A DNA stretch of 19,080 nucleotides from positions 1 to 19,080 of the forward strand of contig JAFWOX010000125.1 in the NCBI GenBank assembly GCA_017545325.1, in the 5' to 3' direction. Made by a program: the position numbers and the translations under genes. The stretch comes from Oscillospiraceae bacterium. Its GTDB lineage: Bacteria; Bacillota_A; Clostridia; Oscillospirales; Oscillospiraceae. Shown in pieces: positions 1 through 8,520 of this stretch; within the stretch, counting starts at the first letter, position 1, and each line of letters begins with the position of its first letter. Below the pieces are notes generated by a model. That model made no database searches and was not told where the DNA came from. It was given only the letters and a program-made list of their open reading frames with translations.

Positions 1-17
1 CGACTGAACGCCAGCGA

Positions 18-49
18 GTTTTCGCGGCTTTTACAGCAATCGCGGAAAC
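18..49 (+). other. Leader hairpin upstream of 5S rRNA
   Basis: A 9-bp stem (18-26 with 41-49, one G-U pair) closes a 14-nt loop and is followed by the sequence AGCCCGTGAGGTC at 52-64, just before the 5S gene. The same arrangement recurs at 362-397 with at least one compensatory base-pair change (T21-A46 here, A367-T392 there). That supports a real RNA structure, probably part of the 5S precursor. The 23S 3' end is not visible in the window, so whether this is a 23S-5S spacer or the leader of a free-standing 5S gene cannot be decided. Confidence 0.55.
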
Positions 50-76
50 GAAGCCCGTGAGGTCCGCGACGACGAC

Positions 77-192
<116 letters not shown>

Positions 193-198
193 ACAAAG

Positions 199-232
199 AC
201 AGCAGCTGCAGAAATGCGGCTGCTGTTTTTTT
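199..232 (+). terminator. Intrinsic terminator of 5S rRNA
   Basis: A 12-bp stem (199-210 with 215-226, one G-U pair) closes on a GAAA tetraloop and runs into seven T residues at 226-232. This is a textbook rho-independent terminator. Confidence 0.93.
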
Positions 233-310
233 CAGCCGGAGCCAGCCAAGTCCGAAAAGCGGTTCCGTCACTGTATTTCTTTGGTTTAATGGATATTCAC
301 CCCCCGTACT

Positions 311-335
311 CAAATCGAATCGATGATTCGATTTG
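311..335. repeat. Perfect inverted repeat, 11-bp arms
   Basis: CAAATCGAATC at 311-321 and GATTCGATTTG at 325-335 are exact reverse complements separated by GAT. No T-run follows on either strand, so it is not an ordinary terminator. It sits just upstream of the second 5S-unit copy and could be an operator or a small repetitive intergenic element. Its core CGAATCG also occurs in the inverted repeat at 14825-14859. Confidence 0.6.
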
Positions 336-349
336 AAAAGGAGGAATGA

Positions 350-438
350 CCGAACGTCTGCGCGTTATCGCGGCGCTTACGCAAACCGCGGTAACGCAGC
401 CCGTGAGGTCTATTCCGACGCCGGCACGGCGCCAACAC
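350..438 (+). pseudogene. 5S rRNA unit copy lacking the 5S body
   Basis: This stretch aligns with the leader of the intact 5S unit: CGAACG, a 12-bp hairpin at 362-373/386-397, then AGCCCGTGAGGTC at 398-410. It then jumps to the very 3' end of 5S and its trailer, GCACGGCGCCAACACAAAGAC at 424-444 (424-436 corresponds to 180-192 of the intact gene). Roughly 100 bases, essentially the whole 5S core, are missing between about 420 and 424. A short GACG repeat exists at both edges in the intact copy (73-77 region and 163-166), which would suit a deletion by short-repeat recombination; that is inference. It cannot give a working 5S. It could be a relic, a functional small RNA, or an assembly artefact. 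Confidence 0.65.
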
Positions 439-478
439 AAAGACAACGGTTGCATATGTGACCGTTGTCTTTACTTTT
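439..478 (+). terminator. Intrinsic terminator of the 5S-less copy
   Basis: A perfect 12-bp stem (439-450 with 461-472) closes a 10-nt loop and is followed by ACTTTT. The stem sequence differs from the terminator of the intact 5S unit although both start from the same CACAAAGACA trailer, so this terminator is kept as a structure rather than as a copied sequence. Confidence 0.75.
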
Positions 479-493
479 GCTCAATAGGTGTAT

Positions 494-499
494 TATAAT
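494..499 (+). promoter_or_regulatory. Probable -10 box for the first Nudix gene
   Basis: A consensus TATAAT lies at 494-499, about 40 nt upstream of the start codon. The matching -35 position (471-476, TTACTT) is poor and overlaps the preceding terminator, so the promoter assignment is moderate. Confidence 0.5.
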
Positions 500-539
500 A
501 TTTCCGGTATTCAAGCATCAAGGGTGAGGAGAATAAGCC

Positions 540-989
540 ATGGGAAAAACAGAGGCGGCAGTATTTACCAATATGTGCATGGTCTGCGATGGAGCCCGGG
601 TGCTGGTGCAGGATCGGAATGATCCCGCCTGGCCGGGCATCACGTTCCCCGGCGGTCATGTGGAGGAGGGAGAATCCTTCGCGGAGGCGGTGATCCGAGA
701 GGTATGGGAGGAAACCGGCCTGACCATTTCCGCCCCCCGGCTGGTGGGCGTCAAGGACTGGTACGCCGATGGGCAGCGCTATGTGGTGATGTTCTATCGC
801 GCAGACCGGTTTTCCGGAACGCTTTGCTCTTCAGAAGAGGGCGAAGTATGGTGGGAGCCCTTGGAAAGTCTGCCTCACCGCAGGCTGGCAGAGGATATGG
901 AGATTATGCTCCGGGTTTTTCAGGAGGAGGACCTGAGCGAGTTTTATTACCGTCAGGATGGGGACCGCTGGATCGTGGAGCTGAAATAA
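540..989 (+). CDS. Nudix hydrolase (MutT-type, 8-oxo-dGTPase-like)
   Basis: A 149-residue protein that carries a complete Nudix box: G39, E45, R53-E54, E57-E58 and G60 in the GX5EX7REUXEEXGU pattern (GGHVEEGE then REVWEETGL). This motif binds Mg2+ and drives hydrolysis of nucleoside diphosphates linked to another moiety. The overall length and the N-terminal strand with VLVQDR resemble MutT/8-oxo-dGTP diphosphatases that cleanse the nucleotide pool, but the exact substrate cannot be read from sequence. The ATG has a good ribosome binding site (GAGGAG at 526-531, 8-nt spacing). It is cytosolic, with no signal peptide. A second Nudix gene and uvrA follow, which fits a role in DNA damage avoidance. 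Confidence 0.9.
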   Translation: MGKTEAAVFTNMCMVCDGARVLVQDRNDPAWPGITFPGGHVEEGESFAEAVIREVWEETGLTISAPRLVGVKDWYADGQRYVVMFYRADRFSGTLCSSEEGEVWWEPLESLPHRRLAEDMEIMLRVFQEEDLSEFYYRQDGDRWIVELK

Positions 990-1064
990 ACCCGGCGCCG
1001 CAGAGCGGTCAAGCGGTTCCGGCCAAGGCGATGCTTCGCTTGAGGCAGAGGGACCACCTCCCGC

Positions 1065-1078
1065 AATCCGATCGGATT
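1065..1078. repeat. Perfect 14-bp palindrome upstream of second Nudix gene
   Basis: AATCCGATCGGATT is its own reverse complement. It lies about 50 bp upstream of the -35 box of the second Nudix promoter. It might be a protein binding site, but nothing else supports this. Confidence 0.3.
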
Positions 1079-1129
1079 GACGGTTCGATGGGAAATGGAG
1101 GCAGGGCCCGGCTTATCGGCAAATCTCTC

Positions 1130-1158
1130 TTGACAAATGGCGGCGCCCATGCTATTCT
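1130..1158 (+). promoter_or_regulatory. Sigma-A-type promoter for second Nudix gene
   Basis: A perfect -35 TTGACA at 1130-1135 is spaced by exactly 17 nt from TATTCT at 1153-1158. The start codon lies 43 nt downstream of the -10 box. The second Nudix gene therefore probably has its own transcript rather than depending on read-through from the first. Confidence 0.8.
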
Positions 1159-1201
1159 GCGACTCCGTTTCGACATAAATTGAGGGAGGGAGGAGCATAC
1201 A

Positions 1202-1648
1202 ATGGCCTGGTTTGACGGCGCTGAGGTCAGATTCTATGACCATGCGGATGACGCGGTGCTGCGCTTTGCGGTCATCATTGCAAGAACAGGGGGGAGTTGG
1301 GTTTTCTGCAAGCAAAAAGGGCGGGAGACTTATGAGCTTCCCGGCGGACACCGGGAGGCCGGCGAAGAGATCCTGGAGGCGGCAAGGCGGGAGCTGTACG
1401 AGGAGACGGGGGCGCTGAGCTACAGCATAGAGCCGGTCTGCGTTTACTCCATCACCGCGCCGGAAAACTTCAATGGGGAGGAGAGCTTCGGGATGCTCTA
1501 TTCTGCGGAGATCCGGGAGTTTGAACCCGAGCTGCACAGCGAGATCGAAAGGATTTTGATCACGGATAAGCCGGTGGAAAACTGGACCTATCCGCCGATC
1601 CACCCCCGGATGATCGAAGAGGCCCGGCGCAGGGGGTTCATTGAATAA
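1202..1648 (+). CDS. Nudix hydrolase, second copy
   Basis: A 148-residue protein with an intact Nudix box: G49, E55, R63-E64, E67-E68 and G70 (GGHREAGE then RELYEETGA). It is only distantly similar to the preceding Nudix protein, so this is a pair of different family members and not a recent duplication. The N-terminal segment (MAWFDGAEVRFYD) and the TYELPGGH strand resemble Firmicute Nudix proteins annotated as 8-oxo-dGTP diphosphatase or YtkD-like, but the substrate is unproven. The ATG at 1202 has a strong ribosome binding site (GGGAGGAG, about 7-nt spacing) and lies behind a consensus promoter. The gene ends 22 nt before a hairpin that also overlaps the uvrA promoter. Confidence 0.88.
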   Translation: MAWFDGAEVRFYDHADDAVLRFAVIIARTGGSWVFCKQKGRETYELPGGHREAGEEILEAARRELYEETGALSYSIEPVCVYSITAPENFNGEESFGMLYSAEIREFEPELHSEIERILITDKPVENWTYPPIHPRMIEEARRRGFIE

Positions 1649-1670
1649 CCGCGTCCCTCTGAAATAATCC

Positions 1671-1698
1671 ATTCTCCGCCATTGAAATGGCGGAGAAT
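1671..1698 (+). terminator. Strong hairpin between Nudix gene and uvrA, overlapping the uvrA -35 box
   Basis: ATTCTCCGCCAT at 1671-1682 and ATGGCGGAGAAT at 1687-1698 form a perfect 12-bp stem with a TGAA loop. It is placed as a terminator for the Nudix gene, but there is no T-run behind it. Because the uvrA -35 box occupies the loop and edge of the repeat, it could equally be an operator. Confidence 0.5.
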
Positions 1699-1710
1699 TC
1701 CGTATATAAT
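1682..1710 (+). promoter_or_regulatory. Sigma-A-type promoter of the uvrA operon
   Basis: TTGAAA at 1682-1687 and a consensus TATAAT at 1705-1710 are separated by 17 nt. The uvrA start lies about 45-50 nt downstream of the expected transcription start. I see no Gram-positive LexA box (GAAC-N4-GTTC type) close to it, so SOS control is not supported here. Confidence 0.8.
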
Positions 1711-1762
1711 AGTTCAATACAAGGATTCTTCCTTTTCTCATTTTCATCGTGCAGAGGCAGTT

Positions 1763-4588
1763 ATGCAAGAAAATATCAGCATCCACGGCGCGCGGACCAA
1801 CAACCTGAAAAACATCGATCTGGAGATCCCCAGGGATAAACTGGTGGTCTTCACCGGCTTATCCGGAAGCGGGAAATCCTCCTTGGCCTTCGATACCATT
1901 TTCGCCGAGGGTCAGCGTCGATATGTGGAATCCCTCTCCTCCTATGCCCGACAGTTCCTGGGGCAGATGGATAAGCCGGATGTGGATTATATCGACGGCC
2001 TGTCCCCCGCCATCTCCATTGACCAGAAGACCACCTCCAGGAACCCCCGTTCCACGGTAGGCACCGTGACGGAGATTTACGACTATCTCCGTCTGCTCTG
2101 GTCCCGGATCGGCATCCCCCACTGCCCGAAATGCGGCAAGGAGATCCGCCAGCAGACGATAGACCAGATCGTTGACCAGCTCATGCGGCTGCCGGAGGGC
2201 ACCCGCATCCAGGTAATGGCCCCGATCGTCCGGGGGCGGAAGGGCGAGTACGCCAAGGAATTTGAGGACGCCCGGAAGAGCGGCTATGTTCGCTGCCGGG
2301 TGGACGGCATCCAGTACGACCTCTCAGAAGAGATCAAGCTGAACAAGAACAAGAAGCACAATATCGAGATCGTGGTGGACCGGCTGGTGATCCGGGAGGA
2401 TATCGCCCGCCGCCTGACAGATTCCGTGGAGTCCGCTTCCGGCCTGGCCGGGGGCATCGTCATGGCAAACCTGCCGGATGAAGGAAGGGATCTGACCTTT
2501 TCCCAGAACTATGCCTGCGAGGACTGCGGGATCAGCATCGAGGACATGCCGCCCCGCATGTTCTCCTTCAACAACCCCTACGGCGCCTGCCCGGAGTGCG
2601 ACGGTCTGGGTACACGGCTCCGGGTGGACCCGGACCGGATCATCCCCAATACCGCCCTCTCCATCGCGGACGGGGCCATCCTTGCCCCGGGCTGGGGCAA
2701 TGCCAAGAGCGACGGCATCGCCCGGATGTACTATGAATCCCTGGGGCGGAAATACCGCTTTAAGCTCACGACGCCCGTATGCGATATGTCCCAGGAGGCC
2801 CTGAACGCCATCCTCTACGGGACGGACGGGGAGAAGCTGGAGCTCCGGTATGAACGGGAGCGGGGCATCGGCACCTTCTATCAGCCCTTTGAGGGCATCG
2901 TGAACAACCTGAAGCGCAGGTATCAGGAGACGCAGAGCAGCTCCATGCGTACGGAGCTGGAGGAATACATGTCCGAGTATGCCTGCCCGGTCTGCGGCGG
3001 AAAACGGCTGAAGGATACCGCCCTGGCGGTCACCGTGGGGGGCATCAGCATCGCGGATTTCACCGAGAAGTCCGTCACCGAAGCCCTAGCCTTTCTGGAT
3101 ACGCTTCGGCTGGAGGGGCAGGATGCCATGATCGCTGACCAGATCCTGAAGGAGATCCGGGCGCGGCTGGGCTTCCTCCGGAATGTGGGACTGGACTATC
3201 TCACCCTCTCCCGCCAGGCCGGCACCCTCTCCGGCGGGGAGAGTCAGCGCATCCGACTTGCCACCCAGATCGGCAGCTACCTCATGGGCGTACTGTATAT
3301 CCTGGATGAGCCCAGTATCGGCCTGCATCAGCGGGACAACGCCAAGCTCCTGGAGACCCTGAAGCGCCTCAGGGATCTGGGGAATACCCTCATTGTGGTG
3401 GAGCACGATGAGGAGACCATGCGGGCGGCAGATTATATCGTGGATATCGGCCCGGGGGCCGGGAATTTCGGCGGGGAGGTCCTGTGCGCCGGAACCCTGG
3501 AGGACGTGATCGCCTGCGAAAGGTCCGTCACCGGCCAGTATCTCAGCGGGAAGAAACGGATCCCAGTGCCCCCCGCCCGAAGGCCCGGAAACGGGCATTG
3601 GCTGGAGATCCTGGGCGCGCAGGAGAATAACCTGAAGGATATCGACGTGCGCATTCCTCTGGGGGCCTTCACCTGCGTCACCGGGGTGAGCGGCAGCGGG
3701 AAATCCTCCCTGGTGAACCAGATCCTCTACCGGGCCCTGGCGGCGAAGCTGAACCGGGTGCGCTGCCGTCCCGGGAAATACCGGGAGATCCGTGGGATCG
3801 AATACCTGGATAAGATTATCAGCATCGATCAGGCGCCCATCGGGCGGACCCCCCGGTCCAATCCCGCCACCTATACCGGCCTGTTCAACGATATCCGGGA
3901 GCTCTTCGCGGATACGCCGGATGCCCGGAGCCGCGGCTACGGGCCTGGGCGCTTCTCCTTCAACGTGCGGGGCGGCCGGTGCGAAGCCTGCAGCGGGGAC
4001 GGGGTGCTGAAGATCGAGATGCATTTCCTGCCGGATATCTATGTACCCTGCGAGGTGTGCAAGGGTCGCCGGTATAACCGGGAGACCCTGGAGGTCCGCT
4101 TCAAGGGGAAGAACATCTATGAGGTTCTGGAAATGAAGGTCGACGAGGCCCTTCGTTTCTTTGAGAACCAGCCCAAGATTCAGCCCAAGATCCAGGCGCT
4201 CTGGGACGTGGGCCTGGATTATGTCAAGCTGGGCCAGTCCTCCACCACCCTGTCCGGCGGGGAAGCCCAGCGGGTGAAGCTGGCCTCCGAGCTGCTCCGC
4301 CCCTCCACCGGCAAGACCATCTATGTGCTGGATGAACCCACCACCGGCCTGCATATGGCGGATGTACAGAAGCTGATGGATGTGCTGAACCGCCTGGTGG
4401 ACGCGGGGAATACGGTAATCGTTATTGAGCACAATCTGGATGTGATCAAATCCGCGGACTACATCATCGACCTGGGCCCCGAGGGGGGCGATAAGGGCGG
4501 CACGCTGGTCTGCTCGGGCACGCCGGAGGAGGTCGCCGCCTGCTCCGAAAGCTATACGGGGCAGTACCTGCGCCCGGTGCTGGCATGA
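1763..4588 (+). CDS. uvrA: UvrABC excinuclease subunit A
   Basis: UvrA is the dimeric ATPase that detects bulky DNA lesions and loads UvrB in nucleotide excision repair. This 941-residue protein is full length for the family. It shows two ABC modules: Walker A GLSGSGKS at 32-39 and GVSGSGKS at 641-648, and signatures LSGGE at 489 and 830. It also has the zinc cysteines C252/C255/C276/C279 and C740/C743/C763/C766, the last set being the DNA-contacting zinc finger. An open frame extends 27 codons further upstream, but the ATG at 1763 gives the usual N-terminus ([13 protein letters not shown]) and lies downstream of the promoter. The ribosome binding site there (AGAGG) is modest. Its stop overlaps the recD2 start. 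Confidence 0.98.
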   Translation: MQENISIHGARTNNLKNIDLEIPRDKLVVFTGLSGSGKSSLAFDTIFAEGQRRYVESLSSYARQFLGQMDKPDVDYIDGLSPAISIDQKTTSRNPRSTVGTVTEIYDYLRLLWSRIGIPHCPKCGKEIRQQTIDQIVDQLMRLPEGTRIQVMAPIVRGRKGEYAKEFEDARKSGYVRCRVDGIQYDLSEEIKLNKNKKHNIEIVVDRLVIREDIARRLTDSVESASGLAGGIVMANLPDEGRDLTFSQNYACEDCGISIEDMPPRMFSFNNPYGACPECDGLGTRLRVDPDRIIPNTALSIADGAILAPGWGNAKSDGIARMYYESLGRKYRFKLTTPVCDMSQEALNAILYGTDGEKLELRYERERGIGTFYQPFEGIVNNLKRRYQETQSSSMRTELEEYMSEYACPVCGGKRLKDTALAVTVGGISIADFTEKSVTEALAFLDTLRLEGQDAMIADQILKEIRARLGFLRNVGLDYLTLSRQAGTLSGGESQRIRLATQIGSYLMGVLYILDEPSIGLHQRDNAKLLETLKRLRDLGNTLIVVEHDEETMRAADYIVDIGPGAGNFGGEVLCAGTLEDVIACERSVTGQYLSGKKRIPVPPARRPGNGHWLEILGAQENNLKDIDVRIPLGAFTCVTGVSGSGKSSLVNQILYRALAAKLNRVRCRPGKYREIRGIEYLDKIISIDQAPIGRTPRSNPATYTGLFNDIRELFADTPDARSRGYGPGRFSFNVRGGRCEACSGDGVLKIEMHFLPDIYVPCEVCKGRRYNRETLEVRFKGKNIYEVLEMKVDEALRFFENQPKIQPKIQALWDVGLDYVKLGQSSTTLSGGEAQRVKLASELLRPSTGKTIYVLDEPTTGLHMADVQKLMDVLNRLVDAGNTVIVIEHNLDVIKSADYIIDLGPEGGDKGGTLVCSGTPEEVAACSESYTGQYLRPVLA

Positions 4589-6828
4589 GCGGCCCCAGGA
4601 GCAGGACCGGGGCTGAGGGCAAGCCGGGGGAACAGGCGGTCATCTCCGGAAGCATCGAGTCCGTCATCTATACCAATGAGGAAAACGGCTATACCGTCCT
4701 CCGTCTGGCCCTGCAGGAAGGCGGGATCGTCACCGTCGTCGGTACGCTGCCCTATGCCGCTCCCGGAGAGGAGCTCACGGCGGAGGGCCAATGGATGGCC
4801 CACCAGGTCCATGGGACCCAATTCCGGGCGGATCACCTGGAACGGCTCCTGCCGGCGTCCCTGGCTGGGATCGTGCAGTATCTTTCCTCCGGCGTCATCA
4901 AGGGCGTCGGTCCGGCTACCGCCCGGAACATCGTGGAGGCCTTCGGGGAGGACGCCCTGCGGATCATGGAGGAGAGCCCCGAACGGCTGGCGGAGATCAA
5001 AGGTATCCCCCCGAAACGGGCGGAGGAGATCGGCGCCGCCTTCCGGAAGCAGGCCGCGCTTCGGCGCTTGCTGGAATTCTTCGCGGGAAATGATATCCGC
5101 CTGAATATCGGGATACGGATGTACCGCAGCTATGGGGACGACGCCATGAGCGTGCTGTACGCCAACCCCTACCTCCTCTGCGACGAATACTTCGGCGCGA
5201 GCTTTGCCGAGGCGGATCGCCTGGCCCTGAAGCTGGGCTTCGAGGGGGACTGCGCCGAGCGGGTAGAGGCGGCGGTGCTGTTTGAGCTGAACCATAATGC
5301 GGGCAACGGCCATTGCTTCATTCCGGAGGAAAAGCTGGCGGGAGCGGTGAACCAGCTCATCGGCGTACCGGAGGAGCAGGTCCGGGAGGCTGTGGACAGA
5401 CTTGCGGAGAGCGGGGAAACGGTCCGGGAGGACATCGCCGGTCAGCATGCCGTATATCTTACCCGCCTCTGGCGGGCGGAGAAGGAGATCGCCTCCCGGC
5501 TTCTGGGGATGGCCCGCATGGATCCCGGACGGCTGAATACGGCGGAGCGCTGCCTGCAGCAGGCGGAGCGGGAGCTGGGCGTGGCGCTGGCGGAAAACCA
5601 GCGCCGGGCCGTGCGGGAGGCGGTGCAGCACCGGGTATTCCTGCTCACCGGCGGTCCCGGCACCGGGAAGACCACCACCATCCGGGCCATCCTCCGGAGC
5701 TTTGACGCCATGGGCCTGGAGACGGCCCTGGCCGCCCCCACGGGGCGGGCGGCCAAGCGGATGCAGGAGCTGTGCGGCCGGGAGGCCAGCACCATCCATC
5801 GGCTGCTGGAAACGGGCTATGATCCCGAGCTGGGCTTCCAGGTATTCAAGCGGGATGAGAAGGATCCCCTTCGGGCGGATGCGGTGATCCTGGATGAGAC
5901 CTCCATGGTGGACGTGATCCTGCTCCAGGCCCTGCTGCGGGCCATAAAGCCGGACTGCCGCCTGGTGCTGGTGGGAGACGGGGATCAGCTGCCCAGCGTC
6001 GGCCCGGGAAATCTGCTCCGGGACCTGCTTCGGAGCGGCGTCCTGCCCGCGGTGCGGCTGGAGGAAGTATTCCGCCAGGCTGCCGAGAGCCGGATCATTC
6101 GGAACGCCCACCTGATCGACCGGGGCGACCTTCCGGATCTGCGGGAAAACCAGGGGGACTTTTTCTTCCTCCGGCGGAAGAACGGAGAAGCGGCGGTGGA
6201 GACCATTCTGGAGCTCTGTGCCTCCCGTCTGCCGGAGAGGATGGGTATCCCCCGGGAGGAGATCCAGGTCCTCAGCCCCTCCCGGAAAACCGTCACCGGG
6301 ACCAACGCCCTGAACAAGGCCCTCCAGGAGGCCCTGAATCCTCAGGACGGGGAGAAGGCTGAGAAGAGCTTCGGCGAATTCCTGTTTCGCTGCGGGGACC
6401 GGGTCATGCAGGTACGGAACAACTATGATCTCATTTGGCGAAAGTCCAATGGCCTGTCCGGCACCGGCGTCTTCAACGGGGATGTGGGGCGCATCGCCCA
6501 GGTGAGCATTCCGGACCAGACCCTGACGGTGGAATTCGAGGACCGGAGCGTGCTGTATCCCTTCGACCTGCTGGGGGAGCTGGAGCCTGCCTACGCCATG
6601 ACCGTACATAAGTCCCAGGGCAGTGAGTACAGCGCGGTGATCCTGGCGCTGGGGCAGTGTGCCCCAAGTCTGCTGACCCGGGCGGTGCTGTATACCGCCG
6701 TGACCCGGGCCAGGAACCTGCTCATTGTGGTGGGAGACGAGGATGTCTTTGCCGCCATGGTGGAGAACAACCGGACCCAGAAGCGGTACAGCGGACTGAA
6801 GACCCGCCTTTGCTCGGCGGAGGCGTGA
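4585..6828 (+). CDS. recD2: RecD2-family ATP-dependent 5'-3' DNA helicase
   Basis: A 747-residue SF1B helicase of the RecD2/YrrC type, which acts without RecBC. The N-terminal OB-like segment ([18 protein letters not shown]) and tandem helix-hairpin-helix region (about 95-155) set it apart from RecD of RecBCD. Helicase motifs are complete: Walker A GGPGTGKT at 356-363, DE at 437-438, [14 protein letters not shown] from 462, HKSQG at 675-679 and VTRAR at 706-710. Family members take part in replication restart, mismatch repair and recombination. Its ATG overlaps the uvrA TGA by 4 nt with no clear ribosome binding site of its own, which points to translational coupling. Its stop overlaps comFC by one base (TGATG). 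Confidence 0.96.
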   Translation: MSGPRSRTGAEGKPGEQAVISGSIESVIYTNEENGYTVLRLALQEGGIVTVVGTLPYAAPGEELTAEGQWMAHQVHGTQFRADHLERLLPASLAGIVQYLSSGVIKGVGPATARNIVEAFGEDALRIMEESPERLAEIKGIPPKRAEEIGAAFRKQAALRRLLEFFAGNDIRLNIGIRMYRSYGDDAMSVLYANPYLLCDEYFGASFAEADRLALKLGFEGDCAERVEAAVLFELNHNAGNGHCFIPEEKLAGAVNQLIGVPEEQVREAVDRLAESGETVREDIAGQHAVYLTRLWRAEKEIASRLLGMARMDPGRLNTAERCLQQAERELGVALAENQRRAVREAVQHRVFLLTGGPGTGKTTTIRAILRSFDAMGLETALAAPTGRAAKRMQELCGREASTIHRLLETGYDPELGFQVFKRDEKDPLRADAVILDETSMVDVILLQALLRAIKPDCRLVLVGDGDQLPSVGPGNLLRDLLRSGVLPAVRLEEVFRQAAESRIIRNAHLIDRGDLPDLRENQGDFFFLRRKNGEAAVETILELCASRLPERMGIPREEIQVLSPSRKTVTGTNALNKALQEALNPQDGEKAEKSFGEFLFRCGDRVMQVRNNYDLIWRKSNGLSGTGVFNGDVGRIAQVSIPDQTLTVEFEDRSVLYPFDLLGELEPAYAMTVHKSQGSEYSAVILALGQCAPSLLTRAVLYTAVTRARNLLIVVGDEDVFAAMVENNRTQKRYSGLKTRLCSAEA

Positions 6829-7478
6829 TGCGCAGCCTGATCAGACTTTTGTACCCGCCCAAGTGCCCCTTCTGCGAAAGACTGCTTCAGGGGGAGGACG
6901 GGCTCATCTGCGCAGATTGCCGCGGGAGCCTGCCCTATGCCGGAGCGGCGGGAAAGCAGAGCGGACGCTTTTATACCCTCTGCGTCTCTCCCCTGTTCTA
7001 TCGGGACAAGGCCAGGGAGGCTCTGCTGCGGTTCAAGTTCGGATCCCGTTCCGGATCTGCCGCCGCCTTTGCCGGTCTGATGGCGGAGCGAGTGGCGCGG
7101 GACCTGGCGGGAAAATATGATCTGATCACCTGGGTTCCGGTGAGCTTTCTGCGGCTGCGCCGCAGGGGGTATTCCCAAAGCCGTCTCCTGGCGGAGGAAA
7201 CGGCCCGACTGCTGGACGCCGAGACAGCCGCCCTGCTGCGGAAGCGCAGGTACCGGCCGCCCCAGTCCCGGCAAACGAGCGCGGCGGCCAGAACAGCCAA
7301 CGTGAGCGGCGCGTTTTCCGCCGTTCACCCTGAGCGCTTCCTGGGGAAGCGAATCCTGCTGATCGACGATGTGGTCACCACAGGCGCGACCCTGTCGGAA
7401 TGCGCCCGGGTCCTGCTGACCGAGGGCGCCGCCGGCGTCGTATGCGCAACCCTGTGCTGCCGACCGCGCAGACCATAG
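6828..7478 (+). CDS. comFC: ComFC-like phosphoribosyltransferase-domain protein
   Basis: A 216-residue ComF/GntX-family protein. A zinc-ribbon is formed by C13-x2-C16 and C28-x2-C31 at the N-terminus. A type I phosphoribosyltransferase PRPP loop follows at 176-188 (ILLIDDVVTTGAT), preceded by the family's RGYSQSRLLAEE block. ComFC is needed for DNA uptake in naturally competent bacteria and is thought to help bring single-stranded DNA inside, yet it is also widespread in non-competent species. The ATG at 6828 overlaps the recD2 stop and has GGAGG four bases upstream. No comFA or other competence gene is present here, so competence cannot be inferred. The operon position suggests a DNA-processing role. 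Confidence 0.9.
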   Translation: MRSLIRLLYPPKCPFCERLLQGEDGLICADCRGSLPYAGAAGKQSGRFYTLCVSPLFYRDKAREALLRFKFGSRSGSAAAFAGLMAERVARDLAGKYDLITWVPVSFLRLRRRGYSQSRLLAEETARLLDAETAALLRKRRYRPPQSRQTSAAARTANVSGAFSAVHPERFLGKRILLIDDVVTTGATLSECARVLLTEGAAGVVCATLCCRPRRP

Positions 7479-7494
7479 AGAAGAGGTACACCCA

Positions 7495-8520
7495 ATGCTG
7501 TTTGGGAAAGATATCGGGATCGACCTGGGCACCTCCACGGTGCGGATATGCGTCAGAGACAAGGGCATCGTGCTCCGGGAACCGGCGGTGATCGCCGTGG
7601 ACCGGGTCAGCGGCCGCGTGCTCAGCGTAGGCGCAGAGGCGCAGAAAATGCTGGGCCGGACCCCGGTGAACCTTGCGGCCATCCGTCCCATGCGGGATGG
7701 AGTGGTTTCGGATTTCGAAATGGCGGAGCGCCTGCTCCGGGAATTGCTGCGAAAGGTGAGCGGCTTCAGCCTGCTGAAGCCCAGGCTGCTGATCAGCGTG
7801 CCCAGCGGCATCACGGAGGTGGAGGAGCGGGCTGTGATGGAGGCCGCGCTTCAGGCAGGCGCCAGACGGGTCTTTCTGCTGGAAGAGCCCGTTGCCGCCG
7901 CCCTGGGGGCGGGGCTGAGCATCAGCGAGCCCAAGGGGAAAATGGTCATCGATATCGGCGCCGGAGCCACGGATATCGCCGTGCTCTCCCTCTCCGGGGT
8001 GGTGGAGTCTGCCTCCATCCGCCTGGCGGGGGACCGGTTCAATGAAGCCCTGATCCGCTATGTGCGCCGGAAGCACAATATCCTGATCGGCGACCGGACC
8101 GCCGAGGAACTGAAGCTCCAGCTGGGCTGCGTCTATCCCGGCCAGGAATCCAGGAGCCTGGAGGTGAAGGGCCGCTGCCTCCTTACTGGCTTGCCCAAGC
8201 TCTTTCCCATCCATACGGAGGAGATGCTGGAGGCCTTTGATGAGAGCTGCGAGGGCATCCTGGACGCCATTCGGGATGTGCTGGAGCGTACTCCGCCGGA
8301 GCTGGTGTCGGATATCTCCGAGACCGGCATCACCCTCACCGGCGGCGGAAGCCAGCTCTGGGGCATGGATAAGCTCATCGAATCCAGGACCCGTATCTCA
8401 ACTCAGTTGGCGGACGATGGGCATGAATGCGTCATCTCCGGCCTGGAGCGGGCGCTGAACTGGCTGGACGATATGCAGGACGGGGCCGTCCACTTCTCCC
8501 GCCGAAAGCAGATGTCATGA
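7495..8520 (+). CDS. mreB: MreB/Mbl-family actin-like protein
   Basis: A 341-residue protein of normal MreB length. It shows the actin-fold nucleotide motifs: phosphate 1 at 7-15 (IGIDLGTST), phosphate 2 at 151-160 (VIDIGAGATD) and the adenosine motif LTGGGSQLWGM around 281-290. MreB polymers direct side-wall peptidoglycan synthesis along the membrane. The first motif reads GTST where classical MreB has GTAN, so this is a divergent paralogue. mreC, mreD and pbp2 are not next to it, although radC, its usual neighbour in Bacillus, is immediately downstream with a 4-nt overlap. The ATG has AGAGG about 9 nt upstream. It may be a secondary MreB/Mbl copy; that is inference. Confidence 0.88.
   Translation: MLFGKDIGIDLGTSTVRICVRDKGIVLREPAVIAVDRVSGRVLSVGAEAQKMLGRTPVNLAAIRPMRDGVVSDFEMAERLLRELLRKVSGFSLLKPRLLISVPSGITEVEERAVMEAALQAGARRVFLLEEPVAAALGAGLSISEPKGKMVIDIGAGATDIAVLSLSGVVESASIRLAGDRFNEALIRYVRRKHNILIGDRTAEELKLQLGCVYPGQESRSLEVKGRCLLTGLPKLFPIHTEEMLEAFDESCEGILDAIRDVLERTPPELVSDISETGITLTGGGSQLWGMDKLIESRTRISTQLADDGHECVISGLERALNWLDDMQDGAVHFSRRKQMS

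Larger units (their letters stand above)
193..539. other. Gene-free region between 5S rRNA and first Nudix gene
   Basis: These 347 bases hold the 5S terminator, about 75 bp with no recognisable feature (233-310), a perfect inverted repeat (311-335), a 5S-less duplicate of the 5S unit (about 350-436) with its own terminator (439-478), and the promoter and ribosome binding site of the Nudix gene at 540. I see no convincing protein gene in it. Confidence 0.7.

Noticed and set aside
346..498. A 50-codon open frame with AAAGGAGGA directly before its ATG
   Set aside because: The ribosome binding site is only about one base from the ATG. The frame runs through the 5S-unit leader hairpin and the terminator, and the matching frame in the intact 5S copy has a stop. 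RNA structure explains the sequence better.
3086..4432. Long open frame antisense to uvrA
   Set aside because: It is a shadow of uvrA with no domain features.
4552..6609. A very long open frame antisense to recD2
   Set aside because: Its composition (many Pro, Gly, Leu, Gln, His) is typical of the reverse strand of a GC-rich gene. The plus-strand frame has every helicase motif.
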